A stretch of 56,163 nt of DNA, taken from Prevotella sp. UBA4330. Lineage in GTDB: Bacteria; Bacteroidota; Bacteroidia; Bacteroidales; Bacteroidaceae. The translations under genes and the position numbers were made by a program. Numbering within the stretch: the stretch's first letter is position 1; every line of letters starts with the position of its first letter. The notes under the pieces were generated by a model. It did no database searches and was not told where the DNA came from. It was given only the letters and a program-made list of their open reading frames with translations. Of the stretch, positions 7,752 through 16,386 are shown piece after piece. The DNA lies in contig DGTS01000012.1 in NCBI GenBank assembly GCA_002394385.1, positions 1 to 56,163 of the forward strand, in the 5' to 3' direction.

Positions 7752-7787
7752 AAAAGCCTCGTAGATCAAATGATTTACGAGGCTTTT
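7752..7787. terminator. Bidirectional terminator between tRNA-Glu and asnB
   Basis: AAAAGCCTCGTA pairs with TACGAGGCTTTT around a 12-base loop, with A-rich and T-rich flanks, serving both the tRNA operon and the convergent asnB operon. Confidence 0.85.
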
Positions 7788-7791
7788 CTTT

Positions 7792-9507
7792 TTAATATGC
7801 CTGTTCATGCACCCCTTTGACGGCACGGCCGCTGGGGTCATTCATGTTACGGAAGGCGGCATCCCATTCAAGGGCAATGGCAGTAGAACATGCAACACTG
7901 GCCTCTGATGGAACGCTATGTGCGGCAGAGTCAGAGGGGAAGTGCTCGGCAAAGATGCTGCGGTAGTAGTATTCCTCCTTGTTCTTAGGCGGGTTGATAG
8001 GGAAGCGTTCGGCAGCATGCGCTATCTGTTCGTCTGAAATGGCTTTGGATGTAATTTCTTTGAGAGTGTCTATCCACGAGTATCCAACACCATCGCTGAA
8101 CTGTTCCTTTTGTCTCCATGCTATCTCCTTAGGCAGTAGGTCAGCAAAGGCCTCACGCACAATCTTCTTTTCGATTGTTGTACCAGGGCACATCTTTGCC
8201 TCGGGATTAGTATGCATGGCTACATCAAGGAATTCCTTGTCGAGGAATGGCACACGCCCCTCTACACCCCATGCTGATAGACTCTTGTTTGCACGCAGAC
8301 AGTCGTAGAGATGTAGTTTCGATAGTTTGCGTACTGTCTCATCGTGGAAGTCCTTTGCAGATGGTGCTTTGTGGAAGTAGAGATAGCCGCCGAAAATCTC
8401 ATCTGCACCTTCGCCAGAGAGCACCATCTTGATGCCCATCGACTTGATGACACGTGCCAGCAAGTACATGGGCGTAGAGGCACGTACGGTGGTGACATCG
8501 TAAGTCTCGATGTAGTAGATGACATCGCGAATGGCATCGAGTCCTTCCTGAATAGTATAGTTTATTTCGTGGTGCACGGTGCCGATGTGATTGGCCACTA
8601 GTCGTGCCTTTGCCAAGTCGGGAGCACCCTTCAAGCCAACGGCGAAGGAATGCAGGCGGGGCCAGTAAGCACGGGTGCGGTTATCGTCCTCTATGCGATG
8701 CTCGCTATATTTCTGTGCAATGGCAGAAATCACGCTGCTGTCGAGACCGCCAGATAGCAGCACACCGTAGGGAACATCACTCATCAACTGACGACGTACT
8801 GCATCTTCAAGGGCATCGTGTATGGCGTCGATGCTGGCCTCGTTGCCCTTCACAGCATCATAGTCGAACCAGTCACGTTGATAATAACGTTTCATGCCTG
8901 GTTTGCGGCTCCAATAATAATGCCCAGGTAAGAAAGGCTCATATCTCTCGCATTGTCCTTCTAAAGCCTTGAGTTCGCTTGCTACATATACGGTACCGTC
9001 GCTGTCGTAACCTATGTATAAAGGAATTACTCCGATGGGGTCGCGTGCAATGAGAAACTCGTCACGCTCTTCATCGTACAGAACAAAGGCGAAGATGCCG
9101 CTCAACTGTTCCAGCATTCCGCAAATCTGCTCATGAGTGTATATATTCTCCTCTTCCGTTGGAGATGGGCTGGGGACGAGGCTCCTGTATAGTGCTAGAA
9201 TGACCTCGCAGTCGCTGCCTGTTTGAAACTCGTATCTACCAGCATAGCGGCGGCGAATTTCCTGATGGTTGTAGATTTCGCCATTAACTGCCAATACCTG
9301 TTTCCTGTCGGGAGAGTAGAGTGGTTGTCCGCCCGATTCTGGGTCAACGATGCTTAGTCGCTCGTGAGCAAGGATGGCTGCTCCGCCACAGTATATTCCA
9401 CTCCAGTCAGGGCCACGATGTCGGATTGTCTGACTCATTCTTAATGTTTTCTGACGTAATTCGGACGTCTGTTCCTTTACGTTCAATATTGCTACTATTC
9501 CACACAT
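7792..9507 (-). CDS. asnB: Asparagine synthase, glutamine-hydrolysing
   Basis: A 571-residue protein that makes asparagine from aspartate, ATP and glutamine. MCGIVAIL places the catalytic Cys directly after Met1 for the class II glutaminase domain (about 1-210). The synthetase domain holds the pyrophosphate loop LSGGLDSSVIS and the later SGEGADEIFGGY motif. It is last in the minus-strand run pyrG, purF-like, carAB, asnB, with 39 bases after carAB. Near residues 109-120 the sequence SLVPSPSPTEEE interrupts the glutaminase domain where relatives go directly from the ALY strand to a helix; it is encoded by a copy of the palindromic element. The C-terminus ends just before a terminator. Confidence 0.95.
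   Translation of the reverse strand: MCGIVAILNVKEQTSELRQKTLRMSQTIRHRGPDWSGIYCGGAAILAHERLSIVDPESGGQPLYSPDRKQVLAVNGEIYNHQEIRRRYAGRYEFQTGSDCEVILALYRSLVPSPSPTEEENIYTHEQICGMLEQLSGIFAFVLYDEERDEFLIARDPIGVIPLYIGYDSDGTVYVASELKALEGQCERYEPFLPGHYYWSRKPGMKRYYQRDWFDYDAVKGNEASIDAIHDALEDAVRRQLMSDVPYGVLLSGGLDSSVISAIAQKYSEHRIEDDNRTRAYWPRLHSFAVGLKGAPDLAKARLVANHIGTVHHEINYTIQEGLDAIRDVIYYIETYDVTTVRASTPMYLLARVIKSMGIKMVLSGEGADEIFGGYLYFHKAPSAKDFHDETVRKLSKLHLYDCLRANKSLSAWGVEGRVPFLDKEFLDVAMHTNPEAKMCPGTTIEKKIVREAFADLLPKEIAWRQKEQFSDGVGYSWIDTLKEITSKAISDEQIAHAAERFPINPPKNKEEYYYRSIFAEHFPSDSAAHSVPSEASVACSTAIALEWDAAFRNMNDPSGRAVKGVHEQAY
9147..9184 (-). repeat. Palindromic element copy in asnB
   Basis: A diverged copy in coding frame: minus strand GGAGCCTCGTCCCCAGCCC then CATCTCC/GGAAGAGGAG. 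It encodes SLVPSPSPTEEE. Confidence 0.6.
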
Positions 9508-9546
9508 ATGTTTATTATGCTTTTTGTCAATTTCACGATTTCATAA

Positions 9547-12420
9547 TTATAAATACGAAAGGTATAGATAGTTTGTCTGTGCGGGATACTCTGCCGCAAG
9601 AGTGTCTATCTGATTGGTCGTTGGCACGACATTCAGTTCTTTTCGCCACTGGCGAATGGTAAGGCCTGACTGTTCTGTGCTCATGCATTTTTCCAAACCT
9701 ATGGCACGCCCTATCTGGAAGTCGGAGAAACCATATACCTTAGCATCACGCAGAAGATTAACAAATTCTGGTGCTTCAAGATATTCTATCAGTTCTATCG
9801 TTTCCATAAACGTTGCCATGTATGCTAATTGACTGAACTCATGCAACTGGAGGTCAATGTCAATGATATGCTTCAGTTTTTGAAGGAACCAACGGTCAAT
9901 CTTTGTTAGTTGATGAATCTGCTCTACGGTATATCCCATCATCATTGCTTTAGAAACGACGAAGACACGCATGTCGGTAGGCTCATGCAGCGCTTTCGCC
10001 ACATCCATGATTTTGATTTTGTGATTCTCCACGAATCCGTGCATGCCTTGTCCTATCATGCGCAGTCCTTTCTGGAGAGCCTCTTCAAAAGTGCGTCCGA
10101 TTGCCATCACCTCGCCAACGCTCTTCATCGACGAGCCAAGTTCACGCTTTACACCATGAAATTTAGTCAGATCCCAACGCGGAATCTTCACCACGACATA
10201 GTCAAGGGCAGGTTCAAAGAATGCAGATGTTGTCTTAGTGACGGAGTTCTTCAGGTCGAAGAGACCATAGCCCAAGCCTAGTTTCGCTGCGACAAAAGCA
10301 AGTGGATAGCCAGTTGCCTTGGATGCTAATGCCGATGACCGGCTGAGTCGGGCATTTACTTCAATGACGCGATAGTCCTCCGACTGCGGGTCGAGGGCGT
10401 ACTGCACATTACATTCGCCAACGATGCCTATGTGGCGTATTATCTTGATAGCCAGTTCCCGTAGTTTATGGTATTCGCTGTTGGAAAGAGTCTGCGATGG
10501 AGCCACCACAATAGATTCGCCCGTATGGATGCCTAACGGGTCGAAGTTTTCCATATTGCAGACAGTGATGCAGTTGTCATAGCGATCGCGCACCACCTCA
10601 TACTCAATCTCTTTCCATCCCCTCAGTGACTTTTCGACTAACACCTGGGGTGAGAATGAGAATGCCTCTTCGGCTTGCGTGAGCAGTTCTTCCTCGTTGT
10701 CGCAGAATCCGCTGCCAAGTCCACCGAGTGCATAGGCGGCTCTTAAAATCACAGGGAATCCTAATCTGTGGGCAGCGCGTTGCACTTCCTCGACCGTAGA
10801 ACAAGCCTCACTCTTTATCGTCTTTACACCAATCTCATCAAGTCGCTGCACGAAACGGTCACGGTCTTCAGTGTCGATGATGGCCTGGATAGGTGTGCCC
10901 AGTACCTGCACATTGTACTTGTCGAGTGTTCCTTTCTTGTAAAGTTCTACACCGCAGTTTAGCGCCGTCTGTCCACCGAACGAGAGCAGTATGCCGTCGG
11001 GGCGTTCTTTCTCTATAACCCGCTCAACGAACTCAGGTGTCACAGGTTGGAAATACACGGTGTCTGCTACATCCTTTGATGTCTGCACCGTTGCAATGTT
11101 AGGATTAATCAGCACAGAGTGAATGCCCTCTTCTTTCAATGCTTTCAGCGCTTGCGCTCCGCTATAGTCAAACTCTCCTGCCTGACCTATCTTCAACGCT
11201 CCACTGCCCAGAAGCAGAACTTTGCGCCCAGTCCATGTCACTCCACATGTGAGGGGAGTTTGACAACTTTTACTGGAGGAAAAGGCTGTGGACATATTAA
11301 ATCCTCCCCTCTCCTTAGGAATGGGGGTGAGGCTTTTCACAAACTCGTCAAACATCCACTCGGTATCAGTAGGACCGCTGCATGCCTCAGGATGGAACTG
11401 AGCCGAGAACCACGGATTTGTCTTATGACGAATGCCTTCGTTCGAACCGTCGTTCATGTTGACAAACAATGGTTCCCAGTCGTCGGGCAGGGTAGTGTCG
11501 TCAACGGCGTAGCCATGATTCTGACTTGTGATGAAGCATTGCTCGTCGTTTCTAACACCAACTATTCTTACTGGTTGGTTGTGCGAGCGATGCCCATATT
11601 TCAACTTGTAGGTCTTAGCACCAGCCGCACGAGCCAGCAACTGATTGCCAAGACATATTCCCATGCAAGGTCGTATGTTCTTGTTATTAAGAAATGTTCT
11701 TATATGTGCTACGGTCTTCTCGCATTGTTCCGGGTTGCCTGGGCCATTAGCCAGGAAAAGACCGTCGAACTCTAATTGATTGAAGTCATAGTCCCAGGGT
11801 ACACGAACTACCTCTATTCCCCGTTTGGTGAGACAGCGGATGATGTTGGCTTTCACACCGCAATCAACCAGCACTACACGTTTTCCGGCACCTCTATTGT
11901 AAGTAATAATCTCCTTACAACTCACTTTCTCGACCCAGTTAACGGTCCCGTAGTCTTGTATGCTTTTGTTCTCCTTCATTGCTGGGTGGGGTGGAGTCTT
12001 TATTCTTCCCATCATAACACCATGCTCCCTGAGCACTTTTGTCAATCGTCGGGTGTCGATGCCGGTAATGGCTGGAATCTTTTCGCGCTTCAGCCATGAC
12101 GACAGACTCTCGAGTGCATTCCAGTGTGAATAATCCTTACTGTAGTCGGCAACAACCAATGCCTTGACATGGATTCGCTCGCTCTCCATGAATAGCGGCA
12201 GCCCGTTGCTGTCCATACCAGTGTCAGGTACACCATAGTTTCCTATCAAAGGAAATGTCGTAACCAGTATCTGCCCCGCATAACTGGGGTCTGTAAGACT
12301 TTCTGGATAGCCTGTCATTGCTGTGTTGAATACTACTTCGCCCTCAGCGTCGGCTTCATAGCCAAATGAATGACCGACAAACTGGCTTCCGTCATCAAGT
12401 ATTAATCTTGCTTCTCTCAT
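9547..12420 (-). CDS. carAB: Carbamoyl phosphate synthase: CarA fused to the N-terminal half of CarB
   Basis: A 957-residue fusion. Residues 1-361 are a full small subunit: class I glutaminase with nucleophile Cys256 (CMGICLG) and His343/Glu345 (QFHPEA). Residues 362-398 are a linker built from palindromic-element sequence (SLTPIPKERGGF...). From about 399 (KVLLLGSGALKIGQAGEFDY) it is the large subunit: first ATP-grasp (carboxyphosphate) domain and the helical oligomerisation domain. It stops at QTNYLYLSYL, the point where full-length CarB passes into its second ATP-grasp and allosteric domains, which are absent here; asnB follows after 39 bases. An ATG inside the linker (11295) is preceded by GGAGAGGGGAGG, so CarB could also be started separately. 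Whether it is active as a homodimer of halves, uses a second half elsewhere, or is a decaying copy is open. Confidence 0.85.
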   Translation of the reverse strand: MREARLILDDGSQFVGHSFGYEADAEGEVVFNTAMTGYPESLTDPSYAGQILVTTFPLIGNYGVPDTGMDSNGLPLFMESERIHVKALVVADYSKDYSHWNALESLSSWLKREKIPAITGIDTRRLTKVLREHGVMMGRIKTPPHPAMKENKSIQDYGTVNWVEKVSCKEIITYNRGAGKRVVLVDCGVKANIIRCLTKRGIEVVRVPWDYDFNQLEFDGLFLANGPGNPEQCEKTVAHIRTFLNNKNIRPCMGICLGNQLLARAAGAKTYKLKYGHRSHNQPVRIVGVRNDEQCFITSQNHGYAVDDTTLPDDWEPLFVNMNDGSNEGIRHKTNPWFSAQFHPEACSGPTDTEWMFDEFVKSLTPIPKERGGFNMSTAFSSSKSCQTPLTCGVTWTGRKVLLLGSGALKIGQAGEFDYSGAQALKALKEEGIHSVLINPNIATVQTSKDVADTVYFQPVTPEFVERVIEKERPDGILLSFGGQTALNCGVELYKKGTLDKYNVQVLGTPIQAIIDTEDRDRFVQRLDEIGVKTIKSEACSTVEEVQRAAHRLGFPVILRAAYALGGLGSGFCDNEEELLTQAEEAFSFSPQVLVEKSLRGWKEIEYEVVRDRYDNCITVCNMENFDPLGIHTGESIVVAPSQTLSNSEYHKLRELAIKIIRHIGIVGECNVQYALDPQSEDYRVIEVNARLSRSSALASKATGYPLAFVAAKLGLGYGLFDLKNSVTKTTSAFFEPALDYVVVKIPRWDLTKFHGVKRELGSSMKSVGEVMAIGRTFEEALQKGLRMIGQGMHGFVENHKIKIMDVAKALHEPTDMRVFVVSKAMMMGYTVEQIHQLTKIDRWFLQKLKHIIDIDLQLHEFSQLAYMATFMETIELIEYLEAPEFVNLLRDAKVYGFSDFQIGRAIGLEKCMSTEQSGLTIRQWRKELNVVPTTNQIDTLAAEYPAQTNYLYLSYL
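11236..11338 (-). repeat. Palindromic elements forming the CarA-CarB linker
   Basis: Minus strand AAAAGCCTCACCCCCATTCC then AAGGAGAGGGGAGG (11338-11302) is a copy of the element. A second hairpin, TGTCA..CTCC/GGAG.TGACA, lies at 11236-11265. Together they cover most of the 37-residue linker. Confidence 0.65.
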
Positions 12421-12487
12421 TATTATATATAATAGGATATTACAATTTCAATGTGACAATCATACAATTATGAACTGGTGCAAATGT

Positions 12488-14263
12488 CTAATGCAGTTGC
12501 TTTTCTACATAATTAATAAAGGCTTCGTTGCAGAGACGTATGCCGCCGGGCGTGGGATAATGTCCTGTGAAATACCAGTCGCCAGGATGATGTGGACATG
12601 CCTTGTGCAAACCCTCAATGCTTTGAAATACCAGTTCTATAGGCGACTGCATACCCTCTGGACGCAGTATCTCTACAATCTTGCGGTTAATCTCGTCGAC
12701 CGTAAATGGCGCGTAAATGGCACGTACATGATTGGCAGTCAATGGCTCTTCCTTGCATTTTCGATATGTCTCGTTAATAACTTGTTGCAATCCTTGCTCC
12801 TTTATCAGTTCAATGGCGGCGTGGAATGCACATAATTCTTCCAAATGCGACATGTCGATACCGTAATAGTCGGGATATCGAATTTGGGGAGAACTCGATA
12901 CCATCACGATTTTTCGGGGATGGAGGCGGTCGAGGATTTTGAATATACTTTCGCGAAGTGTGGTGCCTCTGACAATCGAGTCGTCAATGATGACGAGGTT
13001 GTCCTCGTAAGGTCTTAAACTGCCATAGGTGATGTCGTAAACATGAGCGGCAAGGTCGTTACGCTCTGTACCCTCGGTGATGAAGGTGCGCAGTTTTATG
13101 TCTTTCCACACCACTTTCTCTATTCTCACTTCATGGTTTTTCCGTCTCATTCCGTCGGTCATGCCGTAGAAGGCTACTTCTGCAGTATTTGGGATATACG
13201 AAAAAACGGTGTTGTCAACCTCGCCATTGATTGCTTGCATTATGGAGGGAGTGAGTTGCTCGCCCAGTCGTTTGCGTTCCTGGTAAATATCGCTGTCAGA
13301 GCCTCTGCTGAAATATATCCTCTCGAACGAGCATGCGCACAGTTGCATGGCGGGTAAGATTTGCTCTACACGGCTCTCGCCATTCCTGCGAACAATAAGT
13401 GCCTCGCCAGAATGCAGTTCATTGATGTCTTCCGAGCGCAAATTGAATGTCGTCTGCAGCACAGGACGTTCGCTGGCCATAGCAATGATTTCATCGTCGC
13501 GATAATAAAAGGCAGGACGTATGCCCCAAGGGTCGCGCACTGCAAACATCTCGCCAGAGCCAGTCAGTCCGCACATCACGAAGCCGCCATCGAAATGACT
13601 CATCGTTGTCTTCAGCACATTTGCCATCTCCACATTATTGTCTATATAGCACGTAATGTCCGTTCCTTCAAAGTCTTTCGTGCGTGCCTCCTGATAGAGT
13701 CGTTCCACCTCACGGTCAAGGCGATGCCCCATCAGTTCGAGTGTTATGTATGCGTCGCCATAAACTCGTGGCGATTGTCCCTGGGATGTCAGGAACTGAA
13801 ACACCTCGTCGATATTGGTCATGTTGAAGTTGCCGCACAGGCAGAGGTTCTTGGCCCGCCAGTTGTTCCTCCTTAGGAAGGGATGCACGTACTGCAGCCC
13901 ATGCTTGCCTGTTGTGGAATAGCGCAGGTGCCCCATGAAAAGTGATGACCCTTCCCAGCCACCACTCGTGGGCATGGCTTCGTGTTCTTTTCCCATCTTA
14001 GAGTGGGGCAGGCTCCTGAATATCTCGGTTATGGCATCCTTGCCCTCGGCTCTCTCACGAAACATATATTCCTCTCCTACAGGGGCATTGAGGTTCACAC
14101 ATGCTATGCCTGCACCTTCCTGACCACGGTTGTGCTGTTTCTCCATCATCAGGTAGAGTTTGTTCAGCCCGTAGCGGTTGGTGCCATATTTCTGCACATA
14201 ATAACTCGGCGGCTTTAACAGACGAATCATCGCCACACCGCACTCATGCTTCAGTTGTTCCAT
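12488..14263 (-). CDS. purF: Amidophosphoribosyltransferase-like protein
   Basis: A 591-residue protein of the PurF family, which transfers the glutamine amide to PRPP in the first step of purine synthesis. MEQLKHECGVAM puts the class II glutaminase Cys at position 8, so a short propeptide is probably removed. NRGQEGAGI and GHLRYSTTG are glutaminase motifs; LVIIDDSIVRGTT is the PRPP-binding loop. It is longer than the ~500 residues of common PurF and lacks obvious iron-sulfur cysteine spacing; Bacteroidetes carry such long forms, sometimes alongside a second PurF, so the exact role is less sure than the family. It lies between pyrG and carAB in the same run (72 and 67 base gaps). Confidence 0.85.
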   Translation of the reverse strand: MEQLKHECGVAMIRLLKPPSYYVQKYGTNRYGLNKLYLMMEKQHNRGQEGAGIACVNLNAPVGEEYMFRERAEGKDAITEIFRSLPHSKMGKEHEAMPTSGGWEGSSLFMGHLRYSTTGKHGLQYVHPFLRRNNWRAKNLCLCGNFNMTNIDEVFQFLTSQGQSPRVYGDAYITLELMGHRLDREVERLYQEARTKDFEGTDITCYIDNNVEMANVLKTTMSHFDGGFVMCGLTGSGEMFAVRDPWGIRPAFYYRDDEIIAMASERPVLQTTFNLRSEDINELHSGEALIVRRNGESRVEQILPAMQLCACSFERIYFSRGSDSDIYQERKRLGEQLTPSIMQAINGEVDNTVFSYIPNTAEVAFYGMTDGMRRKNHEVRIEKVVWKDIKLRTFITEGTERNDLAAHVYDITYGSLRPYEDNLVIIDDSIVRGTTLRESIFKILDRLHPRKIVMVSSSPQIRYPDYYGIDMSHLEELCAFHAAIELIKEQGLQQVINETYRKCKEEPLTANHVRAIYAPFTVDEINRKIVEILRPEGMQSPIELVFQSIEGLHKACPHHPGDWYFTGHYPTPGGIRLCNEAFINYVEKQLH

Positions 14264-14335
14264 TTCTCTATTTCACTATTTTACTATTTCAATGTGTCAT
14301 TCGTACAATTCTGAAATCGTGAATTGGCCTGACTG

Positions 14336-15949
14336 TCAACCCTCTATGCATGCTTGGATGAACGACACAAATAACGGATGCGGATGCAGTACCGTTGACG
14401 AATACTCGGGATGGAACTGCGTGCCTATGTACCATCGTTTTTCGGGTATCTCAACAATCTCTACCAGATTGGCTGCGGGATTGATGCCCACACACTTCAT
14501 ACCGGCAGCCTCATATTCCTCCTTATATATGTTATTAAACTCGTAACGGTGACGATGACGCTCTTTGATGAGTTGAGAGTTGAGAGTTGACAGTTGAGAG
14601 TTGGCTGCTATGTAGGCTTGCGCAGCCTTGCTGCCCTCACGCAGTTCACACTCATAGGCTCCCAGCCTCATTGTTCCGCCCATGTTTGTTATGTTTTTCT
14701 GCTGTTCCATCAGGTCGATGACGGGATGTTTCGTGTCAGAAGACATCTCGCTGCTATTGGCATCAGAATATCCTAACACGTTCCGGGCAAACTCAATGAC
14801 CATCATCTGCATGCCGAGACATATTCCAAAAGTGGGAATATCGTTCGTACGACCATACTCGGCAGCAATGATTTTCCCTTCAATGCCTCGCAACCCAAAG
14901 CCAGGACAGATAATCACTCCCGCCATGCCGCAGAGTTTCTCTGCTACATTCTGAGCCGTCACCTCCTCGCTGTTGACGAAATGAATCTTTGTTTTCACGT
15001 CGTTATAGACACCTGCCAGACTAAGGCTCTCGCGAATGCTCTTGTAAGCATCCTGCAAATCATACTTACCCACAAGTCCGATATGAACCTCGCGTGTAGC
15101 CATGTGTTGCTTTTCAAGAAAGTTGTGCCACGATTTCATAGCAGGTGTCTCGCCTACAGGGATTCCTATCTTGCGCAGAATGGCGGCGTCAAGTCCTTGC
15201 CGCTGCATGCTCACGGGCACCTCGTAAATGCTGGCCATATCTTCGCTCTGCACCACGCATTCCAAATCAACATTACAGAACGAAGCCACCTTCAGGCGCA
15301 AGGCGTCGTCGAGGTGGCGTTCGGTGCGAAGGACAAGAATGTCTGGTTGTATGCCCATGCTCTGCAATTCCTTTACAGAGTGTTGCGTTGGCTTTGTCTT
15401 CAGTTCGTCTGCCGCCTTCAGATAAGGCACATACGTCAAGTGCACGCATACCGCATCGCGCCCCAACTGCCAGCGCAACTGACGGATAGCCTCCATGAAC
15501 GGAGCACTCTCAATGTCGCCTATGGTGCCGCCCACTTCGGTGATGACAAAGTCGAAAGCATCCCCAAGCATTCTCCGCTTTATCTCGTCCGTGATATGCG
15601 GCACCACCTGGATGGTCTTGCCAAGATAGTCGCCATGACGCTCGCGGTCGATAACAGTCTTGTAAATCCTACCTGTGGTAATGCTGTTGTCCCGTGTTGT
15701 CTCAATGCCTGTAAACCGTTCATAGTGACCCAGATCGAGGTCTGTTTCCATACCGTCAGCGGTAACGTAGCACTCGCCATGTTCATAGGGGTTCAGCGTT
15801 CCTGGGTCAATGTTGATGTAAGGGTCGAACTTCTGAATGGTTACCTTGTAACCACGTGCCTGCAACAGTTTGCCAATAGAGGCGGAAATAATGCCTTTTC
15901 CTAATGAGGAAACAACACCGCCTGTAACGAAAATGTACTTTGTATCCAT
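14336..15949 (-). CDS. pyrG: CTP synthase
   Basis: A 537-residue CTP synthase, converting UTP to CTP with ATP and glutamine. The synthase domain opens MDTKYIFVTGGVVSSLGKGI, with the P-loop-like segment at 10-20; the class I glutaminase domain has Cys377 (FGICLGMQ), and HRHRYEFNN near 464-472 is the conserved C-terminal block. Residues about 449-461 (ANSQLSTLNSQLI) are encoded by a 7 bp tandem repeat inserted just before that block. It is first in the run pyrG, purF-like, carAB, asnB. Its start codon is inside a perfect stem at the predicted 5' end of the mRNA. Confidence 0.95.
   Translation of the reverse strand: MDTKYIFVTGGVVSSLGKGIISASIGKLLQARGYKVTIQKFDPYINIDPGTLNPYEHGECYVTADGMETDLDLGHYERFTGIETTRDNSITTGRIYKTVIDRERHGDYLGKTIQVVPHITDEIKRRMLGDAFDFVITEVGGTIGDIESAPFMEAIRQLRWQLGRDAVCVHLTYVPYLKAADELKTKPTQHSVKELQSMGIQPDILVLRTERHLDDALRLKVASFCNVDLECVVQSEDMASIYEVPVSMQRQGLDAAILRKIGIPVGETPAMKSWHNFLEKQHMATREVHIGLVGKYDLQDAYKSIRESLSLAGVYNDVKTKIHFVNSEEVTAQNVAEKLCGMAGVIICPGFGLRGIEGKIIAAEYGRTNDIPTFGICLGMQMMVIEFARNVLGYSDANSSEMSSDTKHPVIDLMEQQKNITNMGGTMRLGAYECELREGSKAAQAYIAANSQLSTLNSQLIKERHRHRYEFNNIYKEEYEAAGMKCVGINPAANLVEIVEIPEKRWYIGTQFHPEYSSTVLHPHPLFVSFIQACIEG
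14571..14604 (-). repeat. 7 bp tandem repeat inside pyrG
   Basis: Units of AGTTGAG, with one AGTTGAC variant, about five in a row, in frame in pyrG. On the coding strand this reads NSQLSTLNSQL. Confidence 0.8.
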
Positions 15950-15981
15950 AAAACAAATCTATTTTATGGACTACAAAATTA
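15945..15981 (-). promoter_or_regulatory. pyrG -7 box and start-codon-sequestering leader hairpin
   Basis: Minus strand TAATTTTG (15981-15974) fits the -7 consensus, though no TTTG is seen at -33. The expected transcript start is about 15970. TCCATAAAA (15970-15962) is perfectly complementary to TTTTATGGA (15953-15945), leaving an 8-base loop; the pyrG ATG (15949-15947) lies in the 3' arm. Confidence 0.6.
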
Positions 15982-16068
15982 TTAATTCCCCAGTAATTAA
16001 GTCCTTTTCCACCTGACTTTTGAATGTTAAAATCTACTAGAACTGACATTTTGTAAAGTGCAAGCAAG

Positions 16069-16287
16069 TTAAAACACTCTATTTCCTTTCTTTTTGACTT
16101 CAAAACCCAATGATTCTTTGCAACTTGTCAAAATGACAGGTGCAACCTCATGAAGATTGGTATTCTTCCATCGTGATGACTGTGTGGTATTCACCCACCA
16201 GCCGTTCTTTTCATGACGATTTATGCCATCCGGTTGTGGCTGAGATCCGATCTTGAGTGAACAGGTCATGATATTTTCTTCAGCCAT
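16069..16287 (-). CDS. Small hypothetical protein
   Basis: A 72-residue frame starting MAEENIMTCSLKIGSQPQPD and ending VKKKGNRVF. It is polar with two Trp-containing patches and no membrane segment. I do not recognise a family. It lies in the gap between pyrG and the outer-membrane protein gene, directly after a terminator for the latter, and has no visible promoter of the usual form. It could be a degraded gene or a real small protein. Confidence 0.35.
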   Translation of the reverse strand: MAEENIMTCSLKIGSQPQPDGINRHEKNGWWVNTTQSSRWKNTNLHEVAPVILTSCKESLGFEVKKKGNRVF

Positions 16288-16310
16288 CTTCTATATAATT
16301 GCCTAAAAGA

Positions 16311-16346
16311 AACGGTCGCAGTCACAATTGTGACTATGCGACCGTT
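16311..16346 (-). terminator. Terminator of the glnB-amtB-outer membrane protein run
   Basis: AACGGTCGCATAGTCACAAT then TGTGACTGCGACCGTT on the minus strand forms a long stem with one bulge, followed by TCTTTT. It lies 40 bases after the last gene of the run. Confidence 0.8.
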
Positions 16347-16386
16347 TACATTGAATCGGGTGATATGTTTTTTCTCAATCGTACGA

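Noticed and set aside
13948..13978. Further palindromic element copy in the purF-like gene (PTSGGWEGSS)
   Set aside because: The stem is weak and the head sequence absent; resemblance to the gltD copy is too slight to count.
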